A stretch of 64,000 bases of DNA, taken from the NCBI GenBank assembly GCA_937996235.1, contig CALKVK010000030.1, positions 124,001 to 188,000 on the forward strand, in the 5' to 3' direction. The notes beneath the pieces were generated by a model. That model was not told the origin of the DNA. It made no database searches and saw nothing but the letters and a program-made list of their open reading frames with translations. Shown here in pieces: positions 1 to 9,145 of this stretch. A program made the position numbers and the translations under genes. Numbering within the stretch: position 1 is the first letter of the stretch; each line of letters starts with the position of its first letter. The stretch is from an uncultured bacterium. Its GTDB lineage: Bacteria > Planctomycetota > JAJSAM01 > JAJVHW01.

Positions 1-1
1 C

Positions 2-2746
2 AGCGGCCCGGCGCCCGTGGCACTCGAGTACACGCTGCGCGTGCACGTCACGCCGCCGCGCGTGCACCGGCCCGCGTCGCCGCTCGCGGACGACGGCGTG
101 ACGGCGCGCACACTCGTGCCCGTGCGCGGCGGTGCGCGCGCGACTCTGCGCGTGCGTGCGTTCGCGGACGAGTTCCCGGACCCGCTCGGCATCGTGCTCC
201 GGCCGGGCGACGCAGCCGTCGCGCCGACGCCGCGCTCGGCACGCGGGCGCGTGCGCAGCTACCGTTTCGCGGCATTCGACGCCGCACTCGCTCCCGGCGA
301 CTACCCGCTCGTGTTCCCCTCCGGCGCTGCCGGCGAAGTGCGCCTGACCTGGCGCCTCGACCCTCCCGGTGGTCGAGCGCGTCATCGGCGGCGCACCGTC
401 ACGGCGGAGCCGCACGTCACGTCCGGTCCGTCGCCGTCGATCGGCGGCGAAGGGACCGTCATCACGGTCGCCGTCGAGGACGCGCTGGACCTGCGCGGTG
501 CGGCGCCGACGCTGCTCGTCGGGGGCCGTGTGGTGACGGGCCTCGCCGTCACGCCGCTCTCCGAGCCGGGCACCGTCGAGGTCTCGGGCCGCGTTCCGGC
601 CGGGCTCGAGGACGGCCCCTGCGACGTAACGGTGCAGTGCGCGGACGGCGCCGTCGCCGTGCGCGAGCGAGCGTTCGTCCACGTGACTCCACCCACGTTC
701 ACGTCGATCGAGCCCGGCGTGCTGCCGCTCGCGGGCGGGACCGTCGTGACCCTGCACGGCGAGCACCTGCGCCCGGGCCATCTGCACGTCACACGCGACG
801 GCGTCGACGTGGACGTCGTCGTGCTCGACGAGACGCCGCGCGCCGTGCGCTTCGTGGCGCCGCCGGCGCACGTGGGCCTGCCGCACGACGAGGTGTTCGG
901 CGTGCGCGACGACGAGACCGGTCTGCGCAGCGCGTCCGACGCGCCTGCCGTGCCGCGCGTCTCCGGGCCGCTCGTCCTGCGCGTCGAGCCTGGGCTGACG
1001 ACGCTCCTCGGCGGCGAACTCGTGCGCGTGATCGGCGCGCAGTTCGAGCCGACGGACCGCGTGCTGCTCGAGACCACGACACCGGGCCGCTTCGAGATCA
1101 TCTCCCTCACCGAGAGCACGTATCGCGACACCGGCCTGCACGAGTTCACGGCACCGGTGCGCCCGCGCGGGCGCTACGCGCTGCGCGTCGTCTCCGGGTC
1201 GGGCTCGCGGCCCGACCTCCCCGACCGCACGCTCGCATACTTCGATCTCGCCGACGTCGCACTCCCTGCCGTCGACGACATCCCGGCGCCCGTCACGACG
1301 GAGCTCGCCGACGTGGACGGCGACGGCGACACGGATGTGCTCGTGGCGTCGCACCGCACGGGTGCAGCTACGTCGGCGTCGCAGTTGCGCCTCCTCCTGA
1401 ACGACGGGAGCGGCGAGCTCGTCGACGTCACGGCGGAGCGCCTGCCGCCGGCGGGCGCGGACGACGACTGGCGCGCCGACCGCGTGCGCGTCGCGGACGT
1501 GACGGGCGACGGCCGCGCCGACATCGTCCTCACGACCGCCGACCCGGAGGTTCCCGCGGCGACGCGCTCCCACACGCGTGTGCTCGTCGCGGTCGCGCCG
1601 TCCACGGGACAGGCGGATCCCACGTTCGTGGACCGCAGCGCCACGCTGATCGCCGCCGCGACGCCGTTGCGCGGGCCCGACGACTGGCGCGGGCTCGATC
1701 TGTGGATCGGGGAGTTGGACGAGTCGCCGGGCAGCCGGCCCGACATCGTCATCCTGGACGACGCGACGTCGCAGGCGGTCAACGTCCCGGACGACCTCGC
1801 GGTCGACGACCCGCGCGACGAGGCGTACTCCGTCTTCACCGGTGTCAGCGCGTACTGGGGCGGCGTGCGCGTGCTCTCGTGGGACGCAGCCGCGCGTGGC
1901 GGGCGCGGCTCGTTCCGGCCGCGCCGTCACGTGCTGCCGCATCGCGTCCGGCTCTACAACCCCGGCTACGGCGCTCCGGGGCACTACGACGAGTGCAATC
2001 CGTCGCACCCCTGTCGCGGCACCTTCACGCCCTTCACCGGCCGGACGCTCGTCGTCCGCGATCTCGACGGCGACGACCGCATGGACGTCGTCGTGCTGTC
2101 GGACCAGGAGGTCGTCGTCGACGGCGTCGCGACGTCGCCGGTGCAGGTCGCGCTGTCGCGCCCGGCGGTCCCGGGGCAGACGATCCTTCGCGACGTCACG
2201 CCGCAGGTCTTCGCGCTGCGCGGCACGGCGCACGCGTCGGCCGCCGCGATCGTCCGTCCGGATCGCGACGTGCGCGCCGGAGTGCTGGCCCTCGTCGCTG
2301 CCGAGGCGCCGCCGGGAGGCGCGCGGGCGCTGGAGCTCCTCCGCTACGTGACGCCGCAGGGCGGCGCGGAGGGGCGCTTCGAGGACGTCACCACGGCGCT
2401 GCTCCCCGCGACGGGCGACGACGCGTTCGAGGCGACGGCGATCGCCGCACACGACGTGGACGCGGACGGCCACGAGGACCTGGTGCTCCTCGCGCAGTCA
2501 CCGCCCGCGCCCGGTCGCTCCGCGCTGCGCGTGCTGCGCAGCGTCGCCGACGCGGCGTCGGTCGGCCGCGTGCTCACGGCCGACCGCACCCCGCTGCTCG
2601 ACGACCTCGCCGGCGGCGGCGACGCGCTCGACGGCAGTCTGCTCGCCATCGGCGACCTCGGCGGCGACGGTACCGACGAGCTCGTCGTCACGCGCACCGG
2701 TGCCGGCCCGCGCACGCTCGCCGTGACGCTCCGCACCGGCGACTGA
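2..2746 (+). CDS. IPT/TIG and FG-GAP (VCBS) repeat surface protein, 5'-truncated by window edge
   Basis: The reading frame is open from base 2, so the gene very likely begins before the window; the first internal start is a GTG at 17, giving 909 aa. From that start, two IPT/TIG-like beta-sandwich segments lie at about residues 225-410, seen as PTFTSIEPGVLPLAGG and LRVEPGLTTLLGGELVRV. Five FG-GAP/VCBS-type calcium-binding loops follow: ADVDGDGDTDVLV (about 428), ADVTGDGRADIVL (about 495), RDLDGDDRMDVVV (about 680), HDVDADGHEDLVL (about 815) and GDLGGDGTDELVV (about 877). This repeat combination is known from large secreted or cell-surface proteins with beta-propeller folds; no enzyme domain is visible. 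A larger relative lies at 50428-53967. Function is not assigned; a structural or adhesive role is inference. Confidence 0.85.
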   Translation, partial: SGPAPVALEYTLRVHVTPPRVHRPASPLADDGVTARTLVPVRGGARATLRVRAFADEFPDPLGIVLRPGDAAVAPTPRSARGRVRSYRFAAFDAALAPGDYPLVFPSGAAGEVRLTWRLDPPGGRARHRRRTVTAEPHVTSGPSPSIGGEGTVITVAVEDALDLRGAAPTLLVGGRVVTGLAVTPLSEPGTVEVSGRVPAGLEDGPCDVTVQCADGAVAVRERAFVHVTPPTFTSIEPGVLPLAGGTVVTLHGEHLRPGHLHVTRDGVDVDVVVLDETPRAVRFVAPPAHVGLPHDEVFGVRDDETGLRSASDAPAVPRVSGPLVLRVEPGLTTLLGGELVRVIGAQFEPTDRVLLETTTPGRFEIISLTESTYRDTGLHEFTAPVRPRGRYALRVVSGSGSRPDLPDRTLAYFDLADVALPAVDDIPAPVTTELADVDGDGDTDVLVASHRTGAATSASQLRLLLNDGSGELVDVTAERLPPAGADDDWRADRVRVADVTGDGRADIVLTTADPEVPAATRSHTRVLVAVAPSTGQADPTFVDRSATLIAAATPLRGPDDWRGLDLWIGELDESPGSRPDIVILDDATSQAVNVPDDLAVDDPRDEAYSVFTGVSAYWGGVRVLSWDAAARGGRGSFRPRRHVLPHRVRLYNPGYGAPGHYDECNPSHPCRGTFTPFTGRTLVVRDLDGDDRMDVVVLSDQEVVVDGVATSPVQVALSRPAVPGQTILRDVTPQVFALRGTAHASAAAIVRPDRDVRAGVLALVAAEAPPGGARALELLRYVTPQGGAEGRFEDVTTALLPATGDDAFEATAIAAHDVDADGHEDLVLLAQSPPAPGRSALRVLRSVADAASVGRVLTADRTPLLDDLAGGGDALDGSLLAIGDLGGDGTDELVVTRTGAGPRTLAVTLRTGD

Positions 2747-2793
2747 GGTCACGCTCCGGCCGCGACGCGCCGCCTCGTGTCCCGGGCGGCGGC

Positions 2794-2799
2794 TAGCCT
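2794..2799 (+). promoter_or_regulatory. Candidate -10 element (TAGCCT) for the NfeD/flotillin pair
   Basis: TAGCCT preceded by GGC matches a GC-TANNNT pattern seen upstream of several plus-strand genes in this window. It lies about 110 bp before the chosen ATG of the NfeD-like gene, implying a long leader. No convincing -35 box is visible. Confidence 0.3.
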
Positions 2800-2908
2800 G
2801 GGCCCACGGACGGGACGCGGAACCCGGCGCCGAACCCGGCGAGAGGTCGGCTGTTCGACCGGGCGACCGCGCGGCGTGCGCTGCGCGCGCCGACGGGGAG
2901 GTGGCGGC

Positions 2909-3499
2909 ATGTGGGACTGGATCACCAAGCTCGCGGGGATCGACGCGGTCTTCTTCGGCTGCGCCGTGCTCGGCGGGTCGCTCTTCGTGATCCGCGTGCT
3001 GCTCCTGCTCGTCGGCATCGGCGACGGACACGACGCGGACGCCGACGGCGACGCCGACATGCACGCCGAGATGGACCACACGCACGACCACGCGATGGGC
3101 GCCGAGATGCTCTCGCTGATGGGCGTGACGGCGTTCTTCATGATGTTCGGCACGGTCGGGCTCGTGATGCGCCACGACGAGAGCGCCGGCGCTCTCGTGT
3201 CCGTGCTCGTCGCGGCGGTGGCGGGCGTCGCGATGATGTGGCTCGTCGCGCGCTGCGTGCGGCTCATGCTGCGTGCGCGCTCGAGCGGCAACATCGACTT
3301 CCGCAGCGCCGTCGGCGGCGAGGGGCGCGTGTACCTCACGATCCCCTCGGGCGGTCGCGGGCAGATCGAGGTCGAGGTGCAGGGCCGCCTGAAGGTCGTC
3401 GACGCCGTCGCCGAGCACCCCGTCGAGCTGAAGACCGGCGCGCACGTGCGCGTCGTGCGCGTGATCGAGGGCGACACGCTCGTCGTCGAGCGCGCCTGA
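2909..3499 (+). CDS. NfeD-like membrane protein (YqiJ-type partner of flotillin)
   Basis: The ATG at 2909 is chosen because GGGGAGG sits just upstream and the protein then begins directly with a hydrophobic helix; an in-frame GTG at 2777 would add 44 residues that look non-coding. The 196-aa product has a first membrane segment at about 12-38, an Asp/His/Met-rich loop at about 39-62 (repeats of the DADADGDAD type followed by HTHDH), two more membrane segments at about 68-118, and a C-terminal OB-fold-like region from about 130 to 196. NfeD proteins with this architecture are usually encoded beside flotillins and are thought to act with them in membrane microdomains. The flotillin gene starts 19 bp downstream, so the two are probably one operon. 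The acidic, His-rich loop could bind metal, but that is inference. Confidence 0.8.
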   Translation: MWDWITKLAGIDAVFFGCAVLGGSLFVIRVLLLLVGIGDGHDADADGDADMHAEMDHTHDHAMGAEMLSLMGVTAFFMMFGTVGLVMRHDESAGALVSVLVAAVAGVAMMWLVARCVRLMLRARSSGNIDFRSAVGGEGRVYLTIPSGGRGQIEVEVQGRLKVVDAVAEHPVELKTGAHVRVVRVIEGDTLVVERA

Positions 3500-3518
3500 C
3501 TCGCAAGGAGGAGCGGAA

Positions 3519-5177
3519 ATGAACACGCACGTCTGGCCCACACTGCTCGCCGCGGACGCCCTCGAGAGCGGCGGCTGGGTCGTCGCCATCGTCGTCGCCG
3601 TCGTGATCCTGATGGGCGTGTTCCTGTTCCTGGCGAAGCGCTATCGGCGCTGCCCGTCGGACCGCATCCTCGTGATCTACGGCAAGGTCGGCGCGGGCGA
3701 GTCCGCGCGCTGCATCCACGGCGGCGGCGCGTTCATCGTGCCCGTGATCCAGGACTACGAGTACCTGAGCCTCACGCCCATCACGATGAACATCCCCCTG
3801 CGCGGCGCGCTCTCGCTGCAGAACATCCGCATCGACGTGCCGAGCACGTTCACCGTCGGCATCAGCACCAACCCGAAGATCATGACGAACGCCGCGGAGC
3901 GCCTGCTCGGGCTGACGCCGCGCGAGATCGAGGAGATGGCGCGCGAGATCATTTTCGGTCAGCTCCGTCTGACCGTCGCGTCGCTGACGATCGAACAGAT
4001 CAACCAGGACCGCGAGAGCTTCCTCGTGTCGATCCGCGGCAACGTCGAGCCGGAGCTCAACAAGATCGGCCTCTACCTGATCAACGTGAACATCACGGAC
4101 ATCACCGACGAGTCCGACTACATCCAGAGCATCGGCAAGAAGGCGGCCGCGGAGGCGATCCAGAAGGCGCGCGTGGACGTCGCCAACGAGGAGAAGTCGG
4201 GCGCGATCGGCGAGGCGTCGGCGAAGCGCGAGAAGGAGATCCGCGTCGCCGAGCACACGGCCGAGGGCGACAAGGGCAAGAAGCGTGCGGAGGCCGACCG
4301 CCGCGTGTTCGTGCAGGCGCAGGAGGCCGAGGCCGTGCGCGGCGAGAACGACGCGAAGGGCGCGATCGCCACGACGAACGCGGAGCTGGCGATCAAGGTC
4401 GCGGAGCAGGAGGCCGCCGCGGACAAGGGTCGCAAGCGCGCGGACGCCGACCGGCGCGTGTTCGTGCAGGGACAGGAGGCCGAGGCGGTCTCCGGCGAGA
4501 ACGAGGCGAAGGCGCGCATCGCCGCCGCGAACGCGGAGCTGGCCGCCCGCGAGGCGGAGGCGCTGCAGAAGGGCGAGGTCGCGCGGCGCGAGGCGCAGGT
4601 CGAGATCCAGAAGGCGCAGGCGCGCTCGGAGCTCGAGCGCCTGACCGCCGACGAGGTCGTGCGCGAGGAGATCGACAAGCGCAAGGTCGAGATCGCGGCC
4701 GAGGCGGAGGCCGAGAAGCGCCGGCGCGAGGCGCGCGGCGCCGCCGACGCGACGCTCGCCCGCTACGAGGCCGAGGCGACGGGTATCCGCAAGGTGCTCG
4801 ACGCGAAGGCCGCCGGCTACGCGGCGCTCGTCCAGAGCTGCGGCGGCGACGCACGCGCCGCGGCGACGCTGCTCATGACCGAGAAGATCGAGGAGATCGT
4901 CGCGAAGCAGGTCGAGGCCGTGCAGAACCTGCGCATCGACAAGATCACGGTCTGGGACTCCGGCGGTGGCGGCAGCGACGGCCGCGGCTCGTCCACCGCG
5001 AACTTCGTGAGCAGCCTGATCCGCAGCCTGCCGCCGATCCACGACGTGGCCGGCATGGCGGGTGTGGAACTGCCGCAGTACCTCGGGCACCTGCGCGGCG
5101 ACGGCGGCGCCGAGCGCGTCGCGCAGCGCAGCGCCGAGGCCGTGGCGCGGGCGGAGCCGGAGGAGTCCGCGACGTAG
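3519..5177 (+). CDS. Flotillin-family (SPFH/Band 7) protein
   Basis: The 552-aa product has an N-terminal membrane anchor at about 20-40, then an SPFH/prohibitin-homology domain at about 45-215 (segments YGKVGAGESARCIHGGG and IGLYLINVNITDITDES). A long Ala/Glu/Lys-rich coiled-coil follows to about residue 430, then a Gly-rich hinge and a C-terminal tail. Flotillins scaffold membrane microdomains and oligomerise through the coiled coil. GGAGCGG 5' of the ATG serves as ribosome site. The coiled coil contains two tandem 51-residue copies (see the repeat entry) and a weaker third copy upstream. Gene order NfeD then flotillin matches the yqiJ-yqiK type of pair. Family assignment is firm; the exact subfamily is not determined here. 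Confidence 0.9.
   Translation: MNTHVWPTLLAADALESGGWVVAIVVAVVILMGVFLFLAKRYRRCPSDRILVIYGKVGAGESARCIHGGGAFIVPVIQDYEYLSLTPITMNIPLRGALSLQNIRIDVPSTFTVGISTNPKIMTNAAERLLGLTPREIEEMAREIIFGQLRLTVASLTIEQINQDRESFLVSIRGNVEPELNKIGLYLINVNITDITDESDYIQSIGKKAAAEAIQKARVDVANEEKSGAIGEASAKREKEIRVAEHTAEGDKGKKRAEADRRVFVQAQEAEAVRGENDAKGAIATTNAELAIKVAEQEAAADKGRKRADADRRVFVQGQEAEAVSGENEAKARIAAANAELAAREAEALQKGEVARREAQVEIQKAQARSELERLTADEVVREEIDKRKVEIAAEAEAEKRRREARGAADATLARYEAEATGIRKVLDAKAAGYAALVQSCGGDARAAATLLMTEKIEEIVAKQVEAVQNLRIDKITVWDSGGGGSDGRGSSTANFVSSLIRSLPPIHDVAGMAGVELPQYLGHLRGDGGAERVAQRSAEAVARAEPEESAT
4269..4574 (+). repeat. In-frame tandem duplication (2 x 153 bp) in the flotillin coiled coil
   Basis: Copy 1 is 4269-4421 and copy 2 is 4422-4574, each 51 codons. 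Both contain ADRRVFVQ followed by QEAEAV, then GEN, then NAELA. The preceding segment (about 4186-4290) looks like a more degenerate third copy (GAIGEASAKREKEIRVAE). Keeping the unit a multiple of three preserves the heptad-like pattern. Confidence 0.8.
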
Positions 5178-5600
5178 GAGCCCGTCCGAGTGACCCGTCG
5201 AGATCGGTGACGAAGCCGACCCGCGACGGCCGACTCGGAAAGGGTGCTGGCCTGCATCGTTCATCGGCTCTCGCGGCGAGCGCCGCTTCGACGCCGTCGT
5301 GTGGAGCGCTGCGTGCGCGGCGACTGCGATCGGCGAGTACGTGAGCGCTCGACGCAGTCGGGCTCGAACACGCCCTTCGAGAAGCGCCGACGCAGCACTC
5401 GCGACTCCGGCGACACGTCGGGCGCAGGAGCTGGTGCACGATGCGGGCCGGCGCGACGGTCTCCGCGCGTCGTAGGGCGGGCAACCGCCACTCGGTGAAC
5501 GATGCGGGCTGGCCCGCGACCCTGAGTTGCTGCACCATCCGAGCAGGAAGACCGGGAATCGGACGCCATCCCAGGCGTTCCCGCCCCGCGGAGGTTCTCC
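5178..5600. other. 423-bp intergenic region with short direct and inverted repeats
   Basis: No convincing gene is visible here. Three imperfect copies of a roughly 20-bp element built around AACGATGCGGGC are present: one inverted copy at 5244-5262 and two direct copies at 5433-5457 and 5494-5520. Between them is an 8-bp perfect inverted repeat (CGACTGCG at 5321-5328 with CGCAGTCG at 5353-5360), flanked by a weaker outer pair (around 5304-5322 and 5386-5402), so much of the stretch could fold into one long hairpin. It could be a small mobile or structured element, an RNA, or decayed sequence. No transposase fragment was recognised. Confidence 0.45.
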
Positions 5601-7322
5601 GTGCGCCCTCGCTACGCCGCTGCCGCGCTCGTGTCCGTCCTTGCGCTCGTTCCTGCCGTGCCCGCGACCGCGCAGAATCGCACAGGACCTGCCGCCCCGC
5701 GCGCCCGTGCGGGCGGCGTCGCGGAATCGGTCGCGGGATTGACGGCATCGGAGCCTGCCGCGCGCGCGGCGGCCGCGACGCGGCTCGGCGGCCTCTACCC
5801 GGATGCCGCGGCCGCGTCGCCCGCGCTCGTGGAGGTCGCCGCCTCCGACGCGGATCCCGGAGTGCGGGACGCGGCGCGCGCGGCGCTCTGTCGGCTGGCG
5901 GCAGAGGGACTCGGCGACATCGCGACGTATCTGGAGGGTCTTCGGAAGCAGGCGCCGGCGCGCGCCGGCTGGCTCGACGCGTGCAGCCGCGTCGACGAGC
6001 TCGGGCCGGCGCTCACGCCGCGCGACCTGGCGGCGCTGGTCCAGTCCTTCCCCGGCGTCGCGCCCCGGCCGGCGGACGTCGCGCGGATGCGCGCCGTGCC
6101 GGTCCTCTGTGCCTCGCTCCGGCTCCACGACGACGAGGCGTCGGCCGCGCAGGCGCGCGCCGTGTGTCGCTCTGCTGCGCGGTCCGACGACACGACGCTT
6201 CGTCGCAACGCGCTCGCCGCACTCGCCGTGCTCGGCCGCGCCGACCTGATCCGACGGCGCGCCGAGGGCGATCCGTCGGCGATCCCCGCGGTCGACGACG
6301 CGCGCGTCGTGACACGGCTCCTCTCCGTGCTCACGGCGAAGTCCGGAGACGCCGCCGACCTGCAGCAGACGCTCGAGTCGCACGTCATCTGGCTTCTCGG
6401 CTGGTCGTACGGCCACGCGGGCCCGCAGTTCCTGGAGTTGCTCGCGGCGCGCGACGCCGACGCGGCCGCCGCGGCCGTGGTGGCGCGCGTCGACCGGGCC
6501 GCGCTACGCCCCGACGCGCCCGGCGCCGAGCGCTACGTGCGGGACCTCGGCCAGGCCGGGTCCCCGCGCGCGGGCGAGTGTCTCACCGCGCTGTCGGTGC
6601 GGCGTCCCGCGGCGGTCTCGCTGCTGCCCGAGATCCGCAAGCTTCTCGCGTCCGCCGACCCGCGCGTCCGGCTGTTCGCGGCGCTCGCCGTCCTGCAGTT
6701 CGCGCCCGGGGATCCCGACGCCGGCGCGCTTCTCATGCAGGAGTTCCGTCGGCTTCTCGACGAGCGTCCGGACGGGGAAGGCCGCGGCGAGCGCGAGCGC
6801 GCGCTCGCGACCGCGGCCGAGTGGGTCCGGCGCATGCCGGAGCCTCCTCCGGGGCTGTCGGACGAGTTCTGGGTGATGATGCCGCGAAACGGCGACCGCG
6901 CCGGCGAGGAGGCGTGCGCCCGTGCCATGGGGCCGTCGCTCGCGCGCAACACGCTGCTCCAGCGGTACCTGCGGAAGCACGTCTTCCCCGACGAAGGAGC
7001 TCCCGATCGACCCGCGCCCGGCGCGCGCGCCGCGGCCGAACTCGCGGACGCGCTCGGGCTCGCCGGCGCTGCGAGTGCGCCGATGCTCGAGGAGTGGACG
7101 TCCGCACTTGCCGACGAACCGCAGGCGGATCCGGCGCAACAGGTGCTGCAACTGGGGCCGGCGTGGGAGAGCTCGCGGCCGGAGCGGCTGCTGCCGCTCC
7201 TCGCCGCGAACGGTGCGCGCGCAGCCGCCGCGATCCCCACGGTCGAGGCGCTCCTCGAGTCGGACGACCCGTTGCTGCGGTACGTCGCGGCCCGCGCGCT
7301 GCCGCGGCTCCGCGCCGAGTGA
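5601..7322 (+). CDS. Secreted HEAT-repeat-like protein of unknown function
   Basis: The GTG start at 5601 follows CGGAGG by a short spacer and opens a clear signal peptide (residues 1-25: basic MRPRYA, hydrophobic core, cleavage near PATAQ). The remaining 548 residues are Ala/Leu/Arg-rich and helical. Repeated alpha-alpha units have HEAT-like spacing, for example VEVAASDADPGVRDAARAAL near residue 78 and LLASADPRVRLFAALAVLQF near 350. There are no catalytic motifs. HEAT arrays are usually protein-binding scaffolds, so an export-linked binding role is possible but unproven. It stands alone between the repeat-bearing intergenic region and the convergent DUF1579 gene. Confidence 0.7.
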   Translation: MRPRYAAAALVSVLALVPAVPATAQNRTGPAAPRARAGGVAESVAGLTASEPAARAAAATRLGGLYPDAAAASPALVEVAASDADPGVRDAARAALCRLAAEGLGDIATYLEGLRKQAPARAGWLDACSRVDELGPALTPRDLAALVQSFPGVAPRPADVARMRAVPVLCASLRLHDDEASAAQARAVCRSAARSDDTTLRRNALAALAVLGRADLIRRRAEGDPSAIPAVDDARVVTRLLSVLTAKSGDAADLQQTLESHVIWLLGWSYGHAGPQFLELLAARDADAAAAAVVARVDRAALRPDAPGAERYVRDLGQAGSPRAGECLTALSVRRPAAVSLLPEIRKLLASADPRVRLFAALAVLQFAPGDPDAGALLMQEFRRLLDERPDGEGRGERERALATAAEWVRRMPEPPPGLSDEFWVMMPRNGDRAGEEACARAMGPSLARNTLLQRYLRKHVFPDEGAPDRPAPGARAAAELADALGLAGAASAPMLEEWTSALADEPQADPAQQVLQLGPAWESSRPERLLPLLAANGARAAAAIPTVEALLESDDPLLRYVAARALPRLRAE

Positions 7323-7371
7323 GGCGCGGAGCCGCAGACGTCATGCTCCGTCGGTGCGCGCGCGGCGCCGG

Positions 7372-8001
7372 CTACTTCGCGCGCTCGTAGACGTACTCGA
7401 CGACGCGCGTGCCGGTCTCGCCGATCGCGAGATCGTGGACCTCGGCCGTGAAGTGGTCCGCGTCCTGGAAGCGGTAGACGAACTTCACCGGCTTGCCCAG
7501 CTCGCCCGTCATCGGCTCGTCGATGGTGCCGTAGAAGATCAGGTTCTTGCGGCTCTGGTCGTAGTTGCCCTCGACCTTGTTCATCACGGTCGTGAGCGAG
7601 TCGAGCTGCAGCGCCTGGTACGCGTGGCGGTAGTTGTCGTAGCCGACGATGCCGAAGGTCTGCATCGGCATGCCCATCATGGGCGCGTCCATCTCCTGCT
7701 TGATCCAGCGGTCCTTGAAGAGCCACGAGAACGTCGACGTTCCCTTCGACTCCATGGGCTGCTCGCCCATCCACATCCGCACGGTCACGTTCCACGTGCC
7801 GAGGAAGCGCGCGAGTCCCTTGTGGTGCTCGCCCGGCTTCATCGTCTGCATCCAGCGCTGCATGCCCGACTGCATCTCCTCGGGCGTGGGCTGACGGAAG
7901 GGTGGCGGCCCGGCGGGCTGCTCCTGCGAGAGCGCCTCGCCCGCGGCGAGTCCTGCGGCGGCGGCGACGAGGGTGCAGACGACGAGAGTACGGAGACGCA
8001 T
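7372..8001 (-). CDS. DUF1579 family secreted protein
   Basis: The start is the ATG whose complement is at 7999-8001; GGAAAGGAA lies just upstream on the minus strand and a signal peptide follows (basic MRLRT, hydrophobic core, cleavage after GEALSQ). The mature part of this 209-aa protein begins with a Met/Gln-rich segment. It then carries the DUF1579 pattern: LARFLGTWNVTVRMW near residue 62, WIKQEMDA, then YDNYRHAYQALQLDS and NLIFYGTIDEP. The family forms a beta-barrel-like fold and has no established biochemical role. The gene lies immediately downstream of the M56 peptidase gene on the same strand with a 46-bp gap, so it may be controlled with the BlaI-type pair. Confidence 0.82.
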   Translation of the reverse strand: MRLRTLVVCTLVAAAAGLAAGEALSQEQPAGPPPFRQPTPEEMQSGMQRWMQTMKPGEHHKGLARFLGTWNVTVRMWMGEQPMESKGTSTFSWLFKDRWIKQEMDAPMMGMPMQTFGIVGYDNYRHAYQALQLDSLTTVMNKVEGNYDQSRKNLIFYGTIDEPMTGELGKPVKFVYRFQDADHFTAEVHDLAIGETGTRVVEYVYERAK

Positions 8002-8047
8002 GACGGTTCCTTTCCGGACGCGGGCGGTCCTGGCCCGGCCTATGTGT

Positions 8048-9145
8048 TCAGCGGTTCGCGCCGGGATCGGGCGCGTTCGCGTTGGCGAGCAGATGCAGCA
8101 TGGCGGCGCGGATGCGGAGGCATCCCGGGCGCTCGCCGGCGAGAGCGGCGGCGACCACCGCGTGCGCCTCGGCGTCGAGCGTCGTCCGTGACGGCGCGCG
8201 GGCGAGGTCGCGCGCGGCAGGTGCGGCACACGCAGCAGGAAGCGTGAGGAGGGTCGTCAGCAGCGCGAGCGCTGCGGCGCACGCGAACCCGGCGGTGCCG
8301 CCGCGACCCGCGCGCTCGAGATGCCGCAGACGCTCCGACAGTCCTCCCGCGTGCGCGAACGCGAGGGCGCCGGCGGGAGCGTCGTCGAGCAAGCGGCGCG
8401 CCGCGCGCACGAGCGTCGCGCGGTACGCGCCGGCTCCGTCGCCGAGCGCGCGGGCGGCCGTGGCGTCGCACGCGAGCTCGCGCAGCGCCGCGAGGCGCGC
8501 GACGGCGAGCCACGCGAGCGGATGGAACCACCAGCACGCGGCGACGGCGAGAGCGACGGCGCGCTTCCACGTGTCGTGCCGCGCGAGGTGCGCGCACTCG
8601 TGGAGCAGCACGTGCTCGCGGTCGGCGGGCGGCAGCGCGTGAATGCCGACGACGATGACCGGCCGGAGCGTGCCGACGACAGCCGTCGGACGCCGGTCGG
8701 CGGCAGCGCGGACGACGGGCGTGCGGCGCAGTCCCACCCGCCGTGCGGCGCGCGCGGTCTCGGCGACCAGCGCGGCGTCCGCGGGCGCGGTGCCCGCGAG
8801 CATCGCGCGACGGACGCGCCGCTCGCGCACGAGGAGCCACGCGGCGACGAGCGTCGCGCCGAGCGCCCAGACGACGGGGGCGAGCGTCGCCGCGCCGACG
8901 GCCGCCGACGCGTCCGCCGCGCCGTGCCGTGCGAGCGGCGGAACCACGCTCGGCAGTGCATCGCCCCAGGGCAGCGACAGCCCCGTCGGCACGACGAGGC
9001 GCGCCAGGGCGATGCCGAGCACGGTGCCGCGGATGCGCGCGGACGCGCGCCGCCAGAGGAACGTGTCGCCGAGCAGCGCGAGCGCGAGCAGCACGCCGCC
9101 CGCGGCGCCGTTCGTCGCCAGCCAGTCGAGGAGACCGGCGCTCAC
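8048..9145 (-). CDS. M56-family (BlaR1/MecR1-like) membrane metallopeptidase without a sensor domain
   Basis: The GTG start (complement of 9143-9145) overlaps the stop of the blaI-like gene in a GTGA, and an in-frame extension further upstream lies within blaI. The 365-aa protein has several membrane helices in its first 120 residues and a last one near residue 280. A zinc-protease motif HECAH sits at about residue 181, in the context EHVLLHECAHLARHDTWKRA. This is the M56 peptidase core of BlaR1/MecR1, which cleaves the partner repressor when a signal is sensed. The extracytoplasmic penicillin-binding domain of true BlaR1 is missing: only about 80 residues follow the last helix. The inducing signal is therefore unknown and need not be a beta-lactam. 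Confidence 0.85.
   Translation of the reverse strand: MSAGLLDWLATNGAAGGVLLALALLGDTFLWRRASARIRGTVLGIALARLVVPTGLSLPWGDALPSVVPPLARHGAADASAAVGAATLAPVVWALGATLVAAWLLVRERRVRRAMLAGTAPADAALVAETARAARRVGLRRTPVVRAAADRRPTAVVGTLRPVIVVGIHALPPADREHVLLHECAHLARHDTWKRAVALAVAACWWFHPLAWLAVARLAALRELACDATAARALGDGAGAYRATLVRAARRLLDDAPAGALAFAHAGGLSERLRHLERAGRGGTAGFACAAALALLTTLLTLPAACAAPAARDLARAPSRTTLDAEAHAVVAAALAGERPGCLRIRAAMLHLLANANAPDPGANR

Noticed and set aside
5494..5530. Possible integron attC site
   Set aside because: AAC and GTT triplets are present, but the flanking bases do not match RYYYAAC/GTTRRRY and no integrase is near.
3336..6416. A 1026-codon minus-strand open frame over the flotillin and HEAT genes
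   Set aside because: Antisense shadow of clearly recognisable genes, with no domain of its own.
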